DNA from: a virus
Reading direction: 5' to 3' (one strand)
Length of the DNA stretch: 32,052 nucleotides
IMG/VR virus record: IMGVR_UViG_3300046006_002150
Coordinates: 1-32,052 of that record
In this document: piece by piece, positions 16,362-23,064 of the stretch
Layout of the letters: every line of letters begins with the position of its first letter
Numbering within the stretch: position 1 is the stretch's first letter
Notes under the pieces: generated by a model
The model's input: the letters and a program-made list of their open reading frames with translations, nothing else
Told to the model about the DNA's origin: nothing
Database searches by the model: none
Program-made: the position numbers and the translations under genes

Positions 16362-17791
16362 GTTCTAACTTTCATGGAGTGGGAGCCGTCGTCTTCGATG
16401 TTGTAATCGCTGCCCTCGGCGTCGGGGGACATTTGTTCACCGTCAGGCGACCGGCGGATTGGGCCCACGGCATAACGGGTTTCGTCCCAGGCGTGATCCT
16501 CCATCTTGCTGTTCACGTCTTCCGGGTTGTTGTCGTCAGGCATCAGGGCCGGCACGGTGCGGATCCAGTGCTTGCAGGTCTTGAACACCTTGAACTTGCC
16601 GGTTTTCAGCAGTTCCACCAGGAGCTGGGCGCCGATGACGCGGGACCGTGGGCCCTTGCCGCATTCCACCCACTTGACGCCGGCCTCCTTGAAGATCCTC
16701 CCAATTGAGCGCTGCGCGCCGATGTTGGCGAAGATTGCCGAATCGGCAGGGTTCAGGCGGTACTCATAGCCCAGGCGCTCGTCGTATTGCTCGATGTCCT
16801 TGATTTTCTTGGCCACGGCGCTGGCCTCTTCGCGGCTGCCCACGTCGGCCTTCCCGCCGTAGCCGTACAGCTCGCGCCAGCGGTAAATGCAGCCGTCCGG
16901 GTCCATCGCGTACCAGCCGACTGAATAGGGCTTGGCAAACCCCCAGTCCATTGCGCGCCAGACCTTCCAGGTGGCAGGGATGGGGAACGGGTCGATGGCG
17001 TGAACATCCTCGTCCCAGACGCCTTCCAGGTAGGAGCCCACCACGGCGTTCCAGTCGCCTTTTTCAAACGCCTTCACCAGCGCCGCGTTACCCATGCCGC
17101 GGATCCTGGCGCGGTAGGTCGGATCATCCAGGGCCATGGTCGGGTTGTCGTCCAGGGTCGCAGGGATGTACTGGCGGACCATGCCGCCCTCTTCGTCAGG
17201 CATCTGGCGCAGCGCCATGGGGACCGCCGGCTGCTCGCCGTCCATCACAAAGGTGGATTTCACAAAGGCATGGCCAATGTTGCCGGGGTTCGAGCCGCAC
17301 AGGATGCGGGGAAAGCAGCCCTCGAACTGGGCTGGCAGCGTGATGGAGGTCATCCGCACGCGGGTGCGCAGGAAGCGGTAGATAACGTCCGTGAACAGCG
17401 TCAGCTCGTCAATCAGAAGAACGTGAATCTCGGCGCCCTGATATTTGAAGCGGTGTTTTTCGTGCTCGCAGTGGCATAGGTAGATCTTCGAGCCGTTCCA
17501 AAACCGGATTTCAGACTCCACAATGTCGGCGAAGCCGGCCAGGACCCAGGGCGCCAGCAGCGAGCGGAAGCCCTTGGAGCCCTCGATGTGGTTTTTTATC
17601 AGGTCGTCGTAGGTCCGGCGGAACAGGTACACCTGCAGGCCGGGAATCAGCGAGCACCAAAGGATGGCGGCCACGCGCATGAAAAACGACTTCCCGCCAC
17701 CAGCGGCGCCGCCGTACAGGATTTCGGTCGCCCTGGATTGATAGGCGGCCACCTGCTTGGGGTGCAGGGCGATGTCGAGCGCGGCGGTCAC
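16358..17791 (-). CDS. Terminase large subunit
   Basis: A 477-aa packaging ATPase/nuclease. Walker A is GGAAGGGKS (27-35) and Walker B with the catalytic acid is VLLIDE (124-129), followed by a GSNPG coupling segment (near 170). The C-terminal RNase H-like nuclease shows an acid in RAMDWGF (about 283), ADSAIF and the late DHAWDETRY. The domain order and 477-aa length are normal. It sits between the DUF2280-type small subunit and the portal, with four-base overlaps on both sides, so packaging proteins are translationally coupled. Confidence 0.93.
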   Translation of the reverse strand: MTAALDIALHPKQVAAYQSRATEILYGGAAGGGKSFFMRVAAILWCSLIPGLQVYLFRRTYDDLIKNHIEGSKGFRSLLAPWVLAGFADIVESEIRFWNGSKIYLCHCEHEKHRFKYQGAEIHVLLIDELTLFTDVIYRFLRTRVRMTSITLPAQFEGCFPRILCGSNPGNIGHAFVKSTFVMDGEQPAVPMALRQMPDEEGGMVRQYIPATLDDNPTMALDDPTYRARIRGMGNAALVKAFEKGDWNAVVGSYLEGVWDEDVHAIDPFPIPATWKVWRAMDWGFAKPYSVGWYAMDPDGCIYRWRELYGYGGKADVGSREEASAVAKKIKDIEQYDERLGYEYRLNPADSAIFANIGAQRSIGRIFKEAGVKWVECGKGPRSRVIGAQLLVELLKTGKFKVFKTCKHWIRTVPALMPDDNNPEDVNSKMEDHAWDETRYAVGPIRRSPDGEQMSPDAEGSDYNIEDDGSHSMKVRT

Positions 17792-18237
17792 TGATTGAGC
17801 GTGAGATTGACCACCGGCGCCGATGGAGGCAGCGGCGCGCCGTCCTTGCCGGCGTGCTCGAGCTTCTGGCGGTTCGTGAAGGCGCCGCCGGTCTCTTTCG
17901 CCGCCTGTTCCATCAACTGGGCCGCCACCACCACATTGCCCTGGCTCTCAACCCTGGCCAGCATCCGGTTCAGCACGCGCAGCCGGTAGGCTTGCTGGGC
18001 AATCGGGATGCCGCTGACATCCTTCAGGAACGCCTCGCGGGTGCCGGCAAAAATCAGCTTCAGCTTCACGCTCATGCGGGCGCCGGCCTTGGTCGCAGGG
18101 TTGTACGCCTGGAGCTGCTGGGGCGTTACCTCGAGGCCGAACTCTTGTTTTAGGTCTTTTATGACCTGGGCGGGCGAATCGAAGCACGCCAGCGCCTGGG
18201 TCACAAATACCTTCACGTCATCATTTAGGGCTGCCAT
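17788..18237 (-). CDS. DUF2280 family protein, probable terminase small subunit
   Basis: A 149-aa protein starting MAALNDDVKVFVTQALACFD. The N-terminal helix-turn-helix-like region (DSPAQVIKDLKQEFGLEVTPQQLQAYNP, about 21-48) and middle (FAGTREAFLKDVSGIPIAQQAYRLRVLNRMLARVE) are characteristic of DUF2280, which in many phages precedes the large terminase and is taken as the DNA-recognition small subunit. The C-terminal tail is Pro-rich. The stop overlaps the large-subunit start (ATGA). The small-terminase function is inferred from context. Confidence 0.8.
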   Translation of the reverse strand: MAALNDDVKVFVTQALACFDSPAQVIKDLKQEFGLEVTPQQLQAYNPATKAGARMSVKLKLIFAGTREAFLKDVSGIPIAQQAYRLRVLNRMLARVESQGNVVVAAQLMEQAAKETGGAFTNRQKLEHAGKDGAPLPPSAPVVNLTLNQ

Positions 18238-18269
18238 ATTCCAGTCAATCTATAAAACACTGTTACAAC

Positions 18270-18938
18270 TCAGACGGATCGCAGCAGGCAGGTGCCGCAC
18301 GCCTGGGACAACTTCAGCGGGGCAACCTCGGGCGCCTTCTGGGCGGCTTTCACCATCTGGCTGACGGCGCTGTCTGGTCCGCCTGTTCCGTACCTGCGGA
18401 CCACGCCAATGAATTCCTCCACGTCATGGCCACGGATGGCCAATTTGGGCTTTCCGTCCAGTCCGAACTTCGGGGCGCCGCCTTCGTGCTTGTGGCCGAT
18501 GTGGTACAGCTCGTGCTCCACCAGGGCGCACCATTCCGGTTCTGAGCACTCGGCTGCATAGCTGGCGTCCAGCGTTATCAGGAAGCCAGGCACGCGGCCG
18601 AACCAATGGGCCATCTGTTCCTCTTGTCGGAGCTTTGCCCATGGGCTGGCTCGAAACAGCAGTTCCTCGCACTGGCCGATGACCTGGCGCATCTTGGAGC
18701 TGAAGCCGCCGGCTGCCCAAAGGACTTCAAAGTCCGCGTCGATCAAGTGCATGTGGTCCGGGTTGAAGATCCGGCCGCCTTCTTCCAGGATTTCGGTCTG
18801 GATCCACTCCCGAACGGCTGGCGCCGGGGCGAAGCTGCGGCTTGTCCCGTCGTCCATCAGGCGGCCAAGCCATGCGGGCGCCTGGCGCACCAGACTGACA
18901 GCGGGCTGGGCCGGTTGCTTTTTTGCTGTCCGGCTCAT
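18270..18938 (-). CDS. Putative phage zinc metallopeptidase
   Basis: A 222-aa protein. Residues 142-146 are HELYH within VEHELYHIGHK, an HExxH zincin motif with a further His at 149. The region before it (HLIDADFEVLWAAGGFSSKM, then an RxPGFLITLD strand) and the later GHDVEEFIGVVRRYG match the family of putative phage metallopeptidases encoded near terminase genes. A CxxC pair lies near the C-terminus (CGTC). No signal peptide, so it acts in the cytoplasm or in assembly; the substrate is unknown. Its start overlaps the preceding stop. Confidence 0.75.
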   Translation of the reverse strand: MSRTAKKQPAQPAVSLVRQAPAWLGRLMDDGTSRSFAPAPAVREWIQTEILEEGGRIFNPDHMHLIDADFEVLWAAGGFSSKMRQVIGQCEELLFRASPWAKLRQEEQMAHWFGRVPGFLITLDASYAAECSEPEWCALVEHELYHIGHKHEGGAPKFGLDGKPKLAIRGHDVEEFIGVVRRYGTGGPDSAVSQMVKAAQKAPEVAPLKLSQACGTCLLRSV

Positions 18939-19192
18939 TCGATGAGTTTGATGTCGTCGCCCACGCTGGCCGGATGTTTGTCGAGCTTGACCAGCAGGTG
19001 CGGCTGCAGCACCACCGTGTCGCGCGGTCCACCACCAAAGTACACAACTACCCTTTGGAAGTGGTCTCGCTTGCTCTCGGCGCCTCGGACCTTCAGGACT
19101 GAGCCAACCTTGCCGGCGGGCGTTCGCACCCAGGTTCCTGGCGGGAAGTCGTCGATGTCCAGCATTGGCCGGGTCGGGCTACCGTTTGGCAT
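18935..19192 (-). CDS. Small hypothetical protein, beta-barrel-like
   Basis: An 85-aa protein starting MPNGSPTRPMLDIDDFPPGT. The ATG at 19192 follows an AAAAGGGG ribosome-binding site and overlaps the preceding zinc-ribbon gene by 14 bases; a longer in-frame form to 19336 would lie wholly within that gene. The sequence (GTWVRTPAGKVGSVLKVRGA, then RVVVYFGGGPRDTVVLQP) alternates strands and turns like a small SH3/KOW barrel. Function unknown. It is coupled by ATGA to the metallopeptidase gene. Confidence 0.6.
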   Translation of the reverse strand: MPNGSPTRPMLDIDDFPPGTWVRTPAGKVGSVLKVRGAESKRDHFQRVVVYFGGGPRDTVVLQPHLLVKLDKHPASVGDDIKLIE

Positions 19193-19195
19193 AGC
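19178..19195. repeat. Degenerate 18-nt copy of the palindrome
   Basis: GCTACCGTTTGGCATAGC has the same arms (GCTAC/ATAGC) and CGTTTG core as the 17-nt elements but one extra base. It covers the stop of the zinc-ribbon gene and the start of the next gene. It may be coincidental. Confidence 0.35.
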
Positions 19196-19394
19196 CGCCC
19201 CTTTTGGACTTGGGCGCTGGTTCTTGTCCGGCTGCCCGTCGGATGGCTCGGGCGATTGATTGCTCGTCGGCATAGATTTCCTTCGTTGTGACTCGCCAGC
19301 CGCAGGCCGGGCATTTGCGGACTCGGTGAACGACATCGCCCATGTCTCGGGTCTCTTCCACCGTGGTGCGGGTCGGGCAGTTTGTGCAGTTCAT
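19179..19394 (-). CDS. NrdR-like zinc-ribbon protein
   Basis: A 71-aa protein starting MNCTNCPTRTTVEETRDMGD. Two CxxC knuckles (C3/C6 and C28/C31) flank a strand-turn region with VEETRDMGDVVHRVRKCPAC and end in TTKEIY, closely resembling the N-terminal zinc ribbon of NrdR; the ATP-cone domain of NrdR is absent and a basic tail (PKSKRGGYAKR) replaces it. Likely a small nucleic-acid-binding regulator. A palindrome element lies just upstream, around 19397-19413. Confidence 0.65.
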   Translation of the reverse strand: MNCTNCPTRTTVEETRDMGDVVHRVRKCPACGWRVTTKEIYADEQSIARAIRRAAGQEPAPKSKRGGYAKR

Positions 19395-19396
19395 TC

Positions 19397-19413
19397 GCTC
19401 TTAATTTGATAGC
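19397..19413. repeat. 17-nt palindrome copy 5, intergenic
   Basis: GCTCTTAATTTGATAGC lies in the 42-bp gap upstream of the zinc-ribbon gene, with one arm imperfect. Its spacing equals that of the four copies in the giant protein gene, and it is the only exact-length copy outside coding sequence. Confidence 0.55.
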
Positions 19414-19436
19414 TGTTTATGCCCGTGCGGTATGGG

Positions 19437-19883
19437 CTAGAGGCTGATTTCGTCGAACATCGGGAGACCCTTGGGCCAAGTGCCCTCGTCCATGATCCTG
19501 GCGCGGGTCAGCATTCCCCAGCGGGCAGCCTGCAGGCGCATCAGGTCAGGCTTCACCAGGCGGTATTGGTCAAATTCGACATGGCAGCCGGTAATCAGCG
19601 GCCTGGTGCAGCAAAGCGGGAAGCACTCCCTGTCGTCTTCCTTGATGCCCTTGCCGGTCGGTGGCGGGTGTGCGGCCTGGCTCTGGTGCCAGATCCCGCA
19701 GCGGATGCACGGGAGCGCGGCCACCAGGCGGCGGTATCCCTCGTGCTCGATGGCGTTCTGCTTTGGGCTGGCCACCACCATGTCGGTGATGCGCGCGGCC
19801 ACGCCGCCCTGGATCCGGCCGGGCCAGGCCAGGGCCTTGCGCTCGGGGCGTGCGGGTTGCTTGAATCCAGTGCGGCGCAGCAT
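19437..19883 (-). CDS. HNH-like phage nuclease, zinc-binding
   Basis: A 148-aa protein. CIRCG (about 59-63) and the later CC/GCH cluster (CFPLCCTRPLITGCHVEFDQ) surround a conserved QAAHPPPTGKG with the likely catalytic His, giving the Cys/His layout of small HNH (beta-beta-alpha-metal) nucleases often found among phage recombination/replication genes (the Ref, NinG and DUF968 neighbourhood). The Arg/Lys-rich N-terminus (RRTGFKQPARPERK) probably contacts DNA. One base separates it from the preceding gene. Nuclease activity is inferred. Confidence 0.6.
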   Translation of the reverse strand: MLRRTGFKQPARPERKALAWPGRIQGGVAARITDMVVASPKQNAIEHEGYRRLVAALPCIRCGIWHQSQAAHPPPTGKGIKEDDRECFPLCCTRPLITGCHVEFDQYRLVKPDLMRLQAARWGMLTRARIMDEGTWPKGLPMFDEISL

Positions 19884-19884
19884 G

Positions 19885-20580
19885 TCAGGCTTTGCTGTAG
19901 GTCGCAGCGAAAATATCAGGCTTGCATGGATACAGCTCGCCTTTGACGCCTTGGATGATCCAGTCCCCCCATGAAATCAGGTGCTGGCCTTCCAGCGTCC
20001 CGCATGACAGAGTGCCATCGCCTGCGCCTTCCTTGGTTGGATACACTGACCCTTCCAAGCCGCGCTCTTTCTGCCACGCTTCGTTGAGCCAGTTCGGCCA
20101 GTCGCTGTTATCAACTCGGCGCGCCTCGGTCATCTGAAAGGCTTGAATCACCACCGGCTTTTTACGAAACTGTCCGGCCGCGGCGGCGCTCTTCGGCCCG
20201 CTGGCCGCTGAATCGTGCAGCCGTTGCTTCAGCGTGTAGCCCATGAGCGGCCAGATTTTGGCCACGGCGTTCTCGCGGGCCACCTTGCGGCCAATGGCTT
20301 CGTCGAAGTTTTCAGGGCTGGCGCAAGCGGACTCTCCTGTGACGGTGAAGCCGTTTTGCAGGACCAGCACGCAGAAGGTCAGCAGGAACAAGGGGTGCCC
20401 AGAAGGTACCCCTGGCTGAAAGTCATCGTCCTGCATGGCACGGCCGGCGTTGATGTACCACTCGCTAGCGATATTGGCCTGGATGTCCGCCGGCGTGACG
20501 CGCGGCGCGGTCTTGCCCTTGGCCTGGATTTCCTGTTCGATGGCGCTGTCGCCGGTGGCGGGTGAAGTAACGTGATTCAT
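19885..20580 (-). CDS. N4 gp49/Sf6 gp66-family protein with extra C-terminal domain
   Basis: A 231-aa protein. Residues about 25-125 match the N4 gp49/Sf6 gp66 family (RVTPADIQANIASEWYINAG, LLTFCVLVLQNGFTVTGESA, PENFDEAIGRKVARENAVAK, IWPLMGYTLKQRL). Residues about 137-231 form a second recognisable phage domain, starting FRKKPVVIQAF and ending GDWIIQGVKGELYPCKPDIF, which usually occurs as a small separate protein. An Ala/Ser linker joins them. The gp49/gp66 function is not established; the fusion suggests a shared role. Confidence 0.75.
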   Translation of the reverse strand: MNHVTSPATGDSAIEQEIQAKGKTAPRVTPADIQANIASEWYINAGRAMQDDDFQPGVPSGHPLFLLTFCVLVLQNGFTVTGESACASPENFDEAIGRKVARENAVAKIWPLMGYTLKQRLHDSAASGPKSAAAAGQFRKKPVVIQAFQMTEARRVDNSDWPNWLNEAWQKERGLEGSVYPTKEGAGDGTLSCGTLEGQHLISWGDWIIQGVKGELYPCKPDIFAATYSKA

Positions 20581-20625
20581 GTTTCTGCTTTCAGTAGGTG
20601 CGCCCGGTGCCGGGGCCGCGCGGCA

Positions 20626-21042
20626 TCAGGACAGTTCGCTGAACTCCACACCCAGATCCATGACGGCATACGCCTGGCTGGCGGTGATGAAGGTCGCGTA
20701 ATGCGGGTCGCTCAAGCGCTCGGTGGACTTGCTCCAGTTCCCGTTGGGCGCCATCGTCAGCGGGCAAAACAGGTCTTTCAGGTGTTCCTTCCAGACGGCG
20801 GGCGCGTATCGCACGCGCTGGCCGGTCTCTGGGTCGATCAGGCGCACCTGCTCGGCGATTTCCAGCAGCACGGGCCCGTGGAAGAGCTTTCGCATGGCTT
20901 CGCGGCTGTCCGGGTTGATGGGCTCCCAGACGATCCGGCCAATGCCTCCCTCGAAGGTGTGCGGCTTGATGTGGTTGCGCCATAGGTCCACGGTCGCGCT
21001 GTGGCCCTGGGCCGGGGTGGCCACGTCGATGCACTGCCTCAT
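20626..21042 (-). CDS. NinB-like recombination protein
   Basis: A 138-aa protein starting MRQCIDVATPAQGHSATVDL. The C-terminal half (GQRVRYAPAVWKEHLKDLFC, then KSTERLSDPHYATFITASQAYAVMDLGVEF) follows the pattern of NinB-family proteins, which in lambdoid phages assist recombination by ssDNA binding or mediator activity. The N-terminal part (KPHTFEGGIGRIVWEPINPD, REAMRKLFHGPVLLEIAEQV) fits the family's first domain. It is shorter than or equal to typical NinB. The start overlaps the preceding stop by four bases. Assignment by pattern only. Confidence 0.55.
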   Translation of the reverse strand: MRQCIDVATPAQGHSATVDLWRNHIKPHTFEGGIGRIVWEPINPDSREAMRKLFHGPVLLEIAEQVRLIDPETGQRVRYAPAVWKEHLKDLFCPLTMAPNGNWSKSTERLSDPHYATFITASQAYAVMDLGVEFSELS

Positions 21043-21230
21043 GCTGGGACCTGTCCGTGAAAATAAGCCATAGGCAGAGGCGTAAGCTGGGAGGCCCAGG
21101 CGTTGAAGGGGTGGCCCAATGGCCAGAATTGATCTGGGTAGATGGGCGCCACTTTTGGCCGCGGACCAGATGACAGCGCAAGCACTTCAGCGCTTCCGAA
21201 CCTGTAGCGGTGGCCTTGCTGGGCGTTCAT
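21039..21230 (-). CDS. Small hypothetical protein (63 aa)
   Basis: Starts MNAQQGHRYRFGSAEVLALS at 21230, where ATG overlaps the VRR-NUC stop as ATGA; an upstream in-frame start would only add residues overlapping that gene. It is rich in Pro and aromatic residues (PIYPDQFWPLGHPFNAWASQ), with no motif I recognise. The double four-base overlaps with both neighbours are the main reason to accept it. Such SH3-like small phage proteins are common beside nuclease genes, but no function is claimed. Confidence 0.55.
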   Translation of the reverse strand: MNAQQGHRYRFGSAEVLALSSGPRPKVAPIYPDQFWPLGHPFNAWASQLTPLPMAYFHGQVPA

Positions 21231-21601
21231 GGCTGGCTTTCCGGGAATGTCACGGTCAACATGCCGGCGTAACCTGTCAGCAGGCGCGCGGCAGCGTCCC
21301 AGCTCCAGCACACGGCCACGCACCAGCCTTGTTTCTGCAGTTGGGTGATGCGCTCGCGCTGTTCCTTCGTCGGGTTGCCGTCGCCATACTTGAATTCAAT
21401 GGCCAGGCCGACAAAGCCGCCACGCGGCACTGGCCAGGAAACGTCAGGCATGCCGGCCTTGACGCCTTCAGCCTTCAGCTTGGCGGCCACCGCGGGGTGG
21501 CGCTGGCCGCCGTTTGGGGTGGCGTGCAGCAGCTCGATGCCGGGGAATCGCTTCATGTTGGCCCAGCCGAAGAAGGCGGCTTGGTGCGCGTGCTCGCTCA
21601 C
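21227..21601 (-). CDS. VRR-NUC domain nuclease
   Basis: A 124-aa protein. The PD-(D/E)xK core is clear: HATPNGGQRHPAVAAKLKAEGVKAG leads to MPD with D53, then GLAIEFKYG with E69 and K71, and a TKEQRERITQLQKQGWCVAV helix that closes the fold. This is the standalone virus-type VRR-NUC domain, proposed to act on branched or replication DNA. Length matches standalone phage members. It overlaps the methyltransferase stop and the small gene downstream by four bases each, so DNA-processing proteins are co-translated. Confidence 0.85.
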   Translation of the reverse strand: MSEHAHQAAFFGWANMKRFPGIELLHATPNGGQRHPAVAAKLKAEGVKAGMPDVSWPVPRGGFVGLAIEFKYGDGNPTKEQRERITQLQKQGWCVAVCWSWDAAARLLTGYAGMLTVTFPESQP

Positions 21602-22587
21602 ATCACGCTTTCGATGAAGGCTTGCGCGGCTTTGGCGTTGATCGCGTTACCGTAGGCGCGCAGGCGTCCCACTCGGGCGGGAGACCCATGAGCCAGCGGG
21701 AATGTGCCGGGTTCAACTGGCCGCCACTTTCCATCCCGGCACAGGAGCCAGTCAGCATCTGCCCAGAGGCCGTTAGTCGGGCCGGGCCGGCCAGCGCCGC
21801 CACCGCCCCAAGGTCCGGTCCGTGATTGCGCATCGCTTCCCTGATTGCCCCGTCCGTCGTGCGCACACCCTTGTCCGCTAGCGATGCCGTCGGTGTCGGC
21901 CAGCCCGCTACCTTCACAGTTGGGGCACCCGTACCGTCCGAGTTTTTCAACATCGAAGCTGTAACCACAGGACTCGCAGGGCCGCAGAGCTGCGCCGTCA
22001 CGTCCAGCCTGTCCGTTGACCATTCCCCGTTGCGCATCCGTCCGCCCAAGTAGCCGCCTTTGTAGTCCGTCGTCGCTGGGGTTGGCCAGCCTGCCGGCCC
22101 AGTAGTTTCTGTCTCGGATGTGCGGCGCGCCGACGCCCGCAGACGGAAACGGGACACTCCCGAAGGCGTAACCCAAGGCTTCCATGTCAGCGTGTACAAG
22201 GTCGATCCAAGGATCAACAGCTTTGCTCGCAACCTGCTCTCCGTAGATTTCTGGAGGGCGGCACTGTGCGATGAGGTGATAGAAGGCGGGCCATAGGTGC
22301 CGCTCGTCAGCAAACCCATCGCCTTTGCCTGCCGCGCTGAAAGGCTGGCAAGGGCAGGAGCCGGTCCAGACGCGGCGCTCGTCGGGCCAGCCGGCAGCAC
22401 GTAATGCAAGGCTCCAGACGCCGACTCCGGCGAAGAAGTGGCACTGGGTATATCCAGCAAGCTCATCTGGTCGTACATCTTCAATGCTCCGTTCGTCAAC
22501 AATGCCGGGCGCGATGTGCCCGGCTGCTATCAGGTTGCGCAGCATCGCGGCTGCGAAAGGGTCGATTTCGTTGTAGTAATTGCTCAT
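21598..22587 (-). CDS. DNA (cytosine-5) methyltransferase
   Basis: A 329-aa protein; start [20 protein letters not shown] chosen because its ATG overlaps the preceding gene's stop by four bases. Motif I is [10 protein letters not shown] (50-59), motif IV is SCPCQPFS with catalytic C80, the motif VI position has GEQV (116-119) instead of ENV, and HIRDR (156-160) fits motif VIII; AYGNAI near the C-terminus is motif X. The target-recognition region holds LANPSDDG and LADTDG segments and a four-Cys zinc ribbon (C204, C207, C221, C224). Probably protects phage DNA from restriction. A second frame is open inside it. Confidence 0.85.
   Translation of the reverse strand: MSNYYNEIDPFAAAMLRNLIAAGHIAPGIVDERSIEDVRPDELAGYTQCHFFAGVGVWSLALRAAGWPDERRVWTGSCPCQPFSAAGKGDGFADERHLWPAFYHLIAQCRPPEIYGEQVASKAVDPWIDLVHADMEALGYAFGSVPFPSAGVGAPHIRDRNYWAGRLANPSDDGLQRRLLGRTDAQRGMVNGQAGRDGAALRPCESCGYSFDVEKLGRYGCPNCEGSGLADTDGIASGQGCAHDGRGNQGSDAQSRTGPWGGGGAGRPGPTNGLWADADWLLCRDGKWRPVEPGTFPLAHGSPARVGRLRAYGNAINAKAAQAFIESVM
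21603..22478 (-). CDS. Nested alternate-frame protein inside the methyltransferase gene
   Basis: A 291-codon frame, same strand, different frame from the methyltransferase. The ATG ([16 protein letters not shown]) is preceded by GGAG at an 8-nt spacing. The product has a recognisable phage pattern: [20 protein letters not shown] (46-65), [14 protein letters not shown] (94-107), RASARRTS, two WPTP motifs (131-134, 193-196) and [17 protein letters not shown] (255-271). Similar WPTP...WLMG segments occur in phage proteins often annotated as methylases. Each WPTP coincides with a LAN/LAD codon run of the methyltransferase frame, so part of the pattern may be forced by that frame. Function unknown. 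Confidence 0.5.
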   Translation of the reverse strand: MYDQMSLLDIPSATSSPESASGALHYVLPAGPTSAASGPAPALASLSARQAKAMGLLTSGTYGPPSITSSHSAALQKSTESRLRAKLLILGSTLYTLTWKPWVTPSGVSRFRLRASARRTSETETTGPAGWPTPATTDYKGGYLGGRMRNGEWSTDRLDVTAQLCGPASPVVTASMLKNSDGTGAPTVKVAGWPTPTASLADKGVRTTDGAIREAMRNHGPDLGAVAALAGPARLTASGQMLTGSCAGMESGGQLNPAHSRWLMGLPPEWDACAPTVTRSTPKPRKPSSKA

Positions 22588-22805
22588 GACTTCCGCCAGT
22601 GCAGGACGATCCCGCGGATATAAACGGCTGTGTAGGCGGCCGAAAGAATGGCAAGGCCCCAGCTCGATGTCTGCCAGCAGAACCAGAACCAAAATGGTTG
22701 AGCGCACAGCCCGACGATGGGCGCCCACTTGCGCAGCCGCTCGTTCTTGCCGGTGGCCAGATACATGGCAGTGAGGCCGAAAAGGGCCATAAAAAACTGG
22801 CTCAC
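22584..22805 (-). CDS. Small membrane protein
   Basis: A 73-aa protein with a GTG start (GTGAGCCAG) overlapping the preceding stop; ATG six codons in is an alternative. Three hydrophobic segments: about 1-16 (FFMALFGLTAMYLA), 28-42 (PIVGLCAQPFWFWF) and 46-62 (WGLAILSAAYTAVYI), separated by a basic loop (KNERLRKWA) and ending HWRKS. Small proteins of this pattern recur in early regions of Burkholderiales phages. It is away from the lysis cluster, so I do not call it a holin. Confidence 0.6.
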   Translation of the reverse strand: MSQFFMALFGLTAMYLATGKNERLRKWAPIVGLCAQPFWFWFCWQTSSWGLAILSAAYTAVYIRGIVLHWRKS

Positions 22806-22852
22806 TGGATTTCCCCGATGTGGCGCCCGTGGGCAATCTCTTCGATGCTCAA
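22802..22852 (-). CDS. Possible 16-aa micro-ORF filling an inter-gene gap
   Basis: TTG at 22852 overlaps the preceding stop (TTGA), and the stop overlaps the GTG of the next gene (GTGA), so it would complete the overlapping chain across an otherwise 43-bp gap. A GGAG lies about eight bases upstream of the TTG. The peptide would be MSIEEIAHGRHIGEIQ. No homologue is recognised; it may be only a translational coupler or chance. Confidence 0.3.
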   Translation of the reverse strand: MSIEEIAHGRHIGEIQ

Positions 22853-23064
22853 AGGGGTTTCTCCAATTTCAGCTTCGCGCAGGCCAAAATGTCGCCGCGG
22901 CTCGGCGCGCCAGGAAAGCGGGCGATAGCCGCCAGCATCACCGCTGCTTGTGGCTTGCTCGGGTGCGCGCTGACCACCAGGCGCGCGCAGCACTCCAAAC
23001 AGGCGAAGGCGTAACCGCCCCAGTGCGGCCGGGTTGATGCGTTCAGGCAGTTGCTGCATGTCAC
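22849..23064 (-). CDS. Small Cys-rich phage protein
   Basis: A 71-aa protein starting MTCSNCLNASTRPHWGGYAF. Two Cys pairs, CSNC (3-6) and CLECC (about 22-26), form a likely zinc ribbon; the following helix (SAHPSKPQAAVMLAAIARFP) and GAPSRGDILAC match a small conserved phage protein family found after replication genes. Function unknown, possibly nucleic-acid binding. A longer frame at 22802-23092 reads the same DNA in another phase and lacks these conserved features. It overlaps the replication gene stop by four bases. Confidence 0.65.
   Translation of the reverse strand: MTCSNCLNASTRPHWGGYAFACLECCARLVVSAHPSKPQAAVMLAAIARFPGAPSRGDILACAKLKLEKPL

Noticed and set aside
18238-18269. AT-rich gap before the small terminase as a late promoter
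   Set aside because: TATAGA is present on the minus strand but no -35 at a suitable distance; left unassigned.
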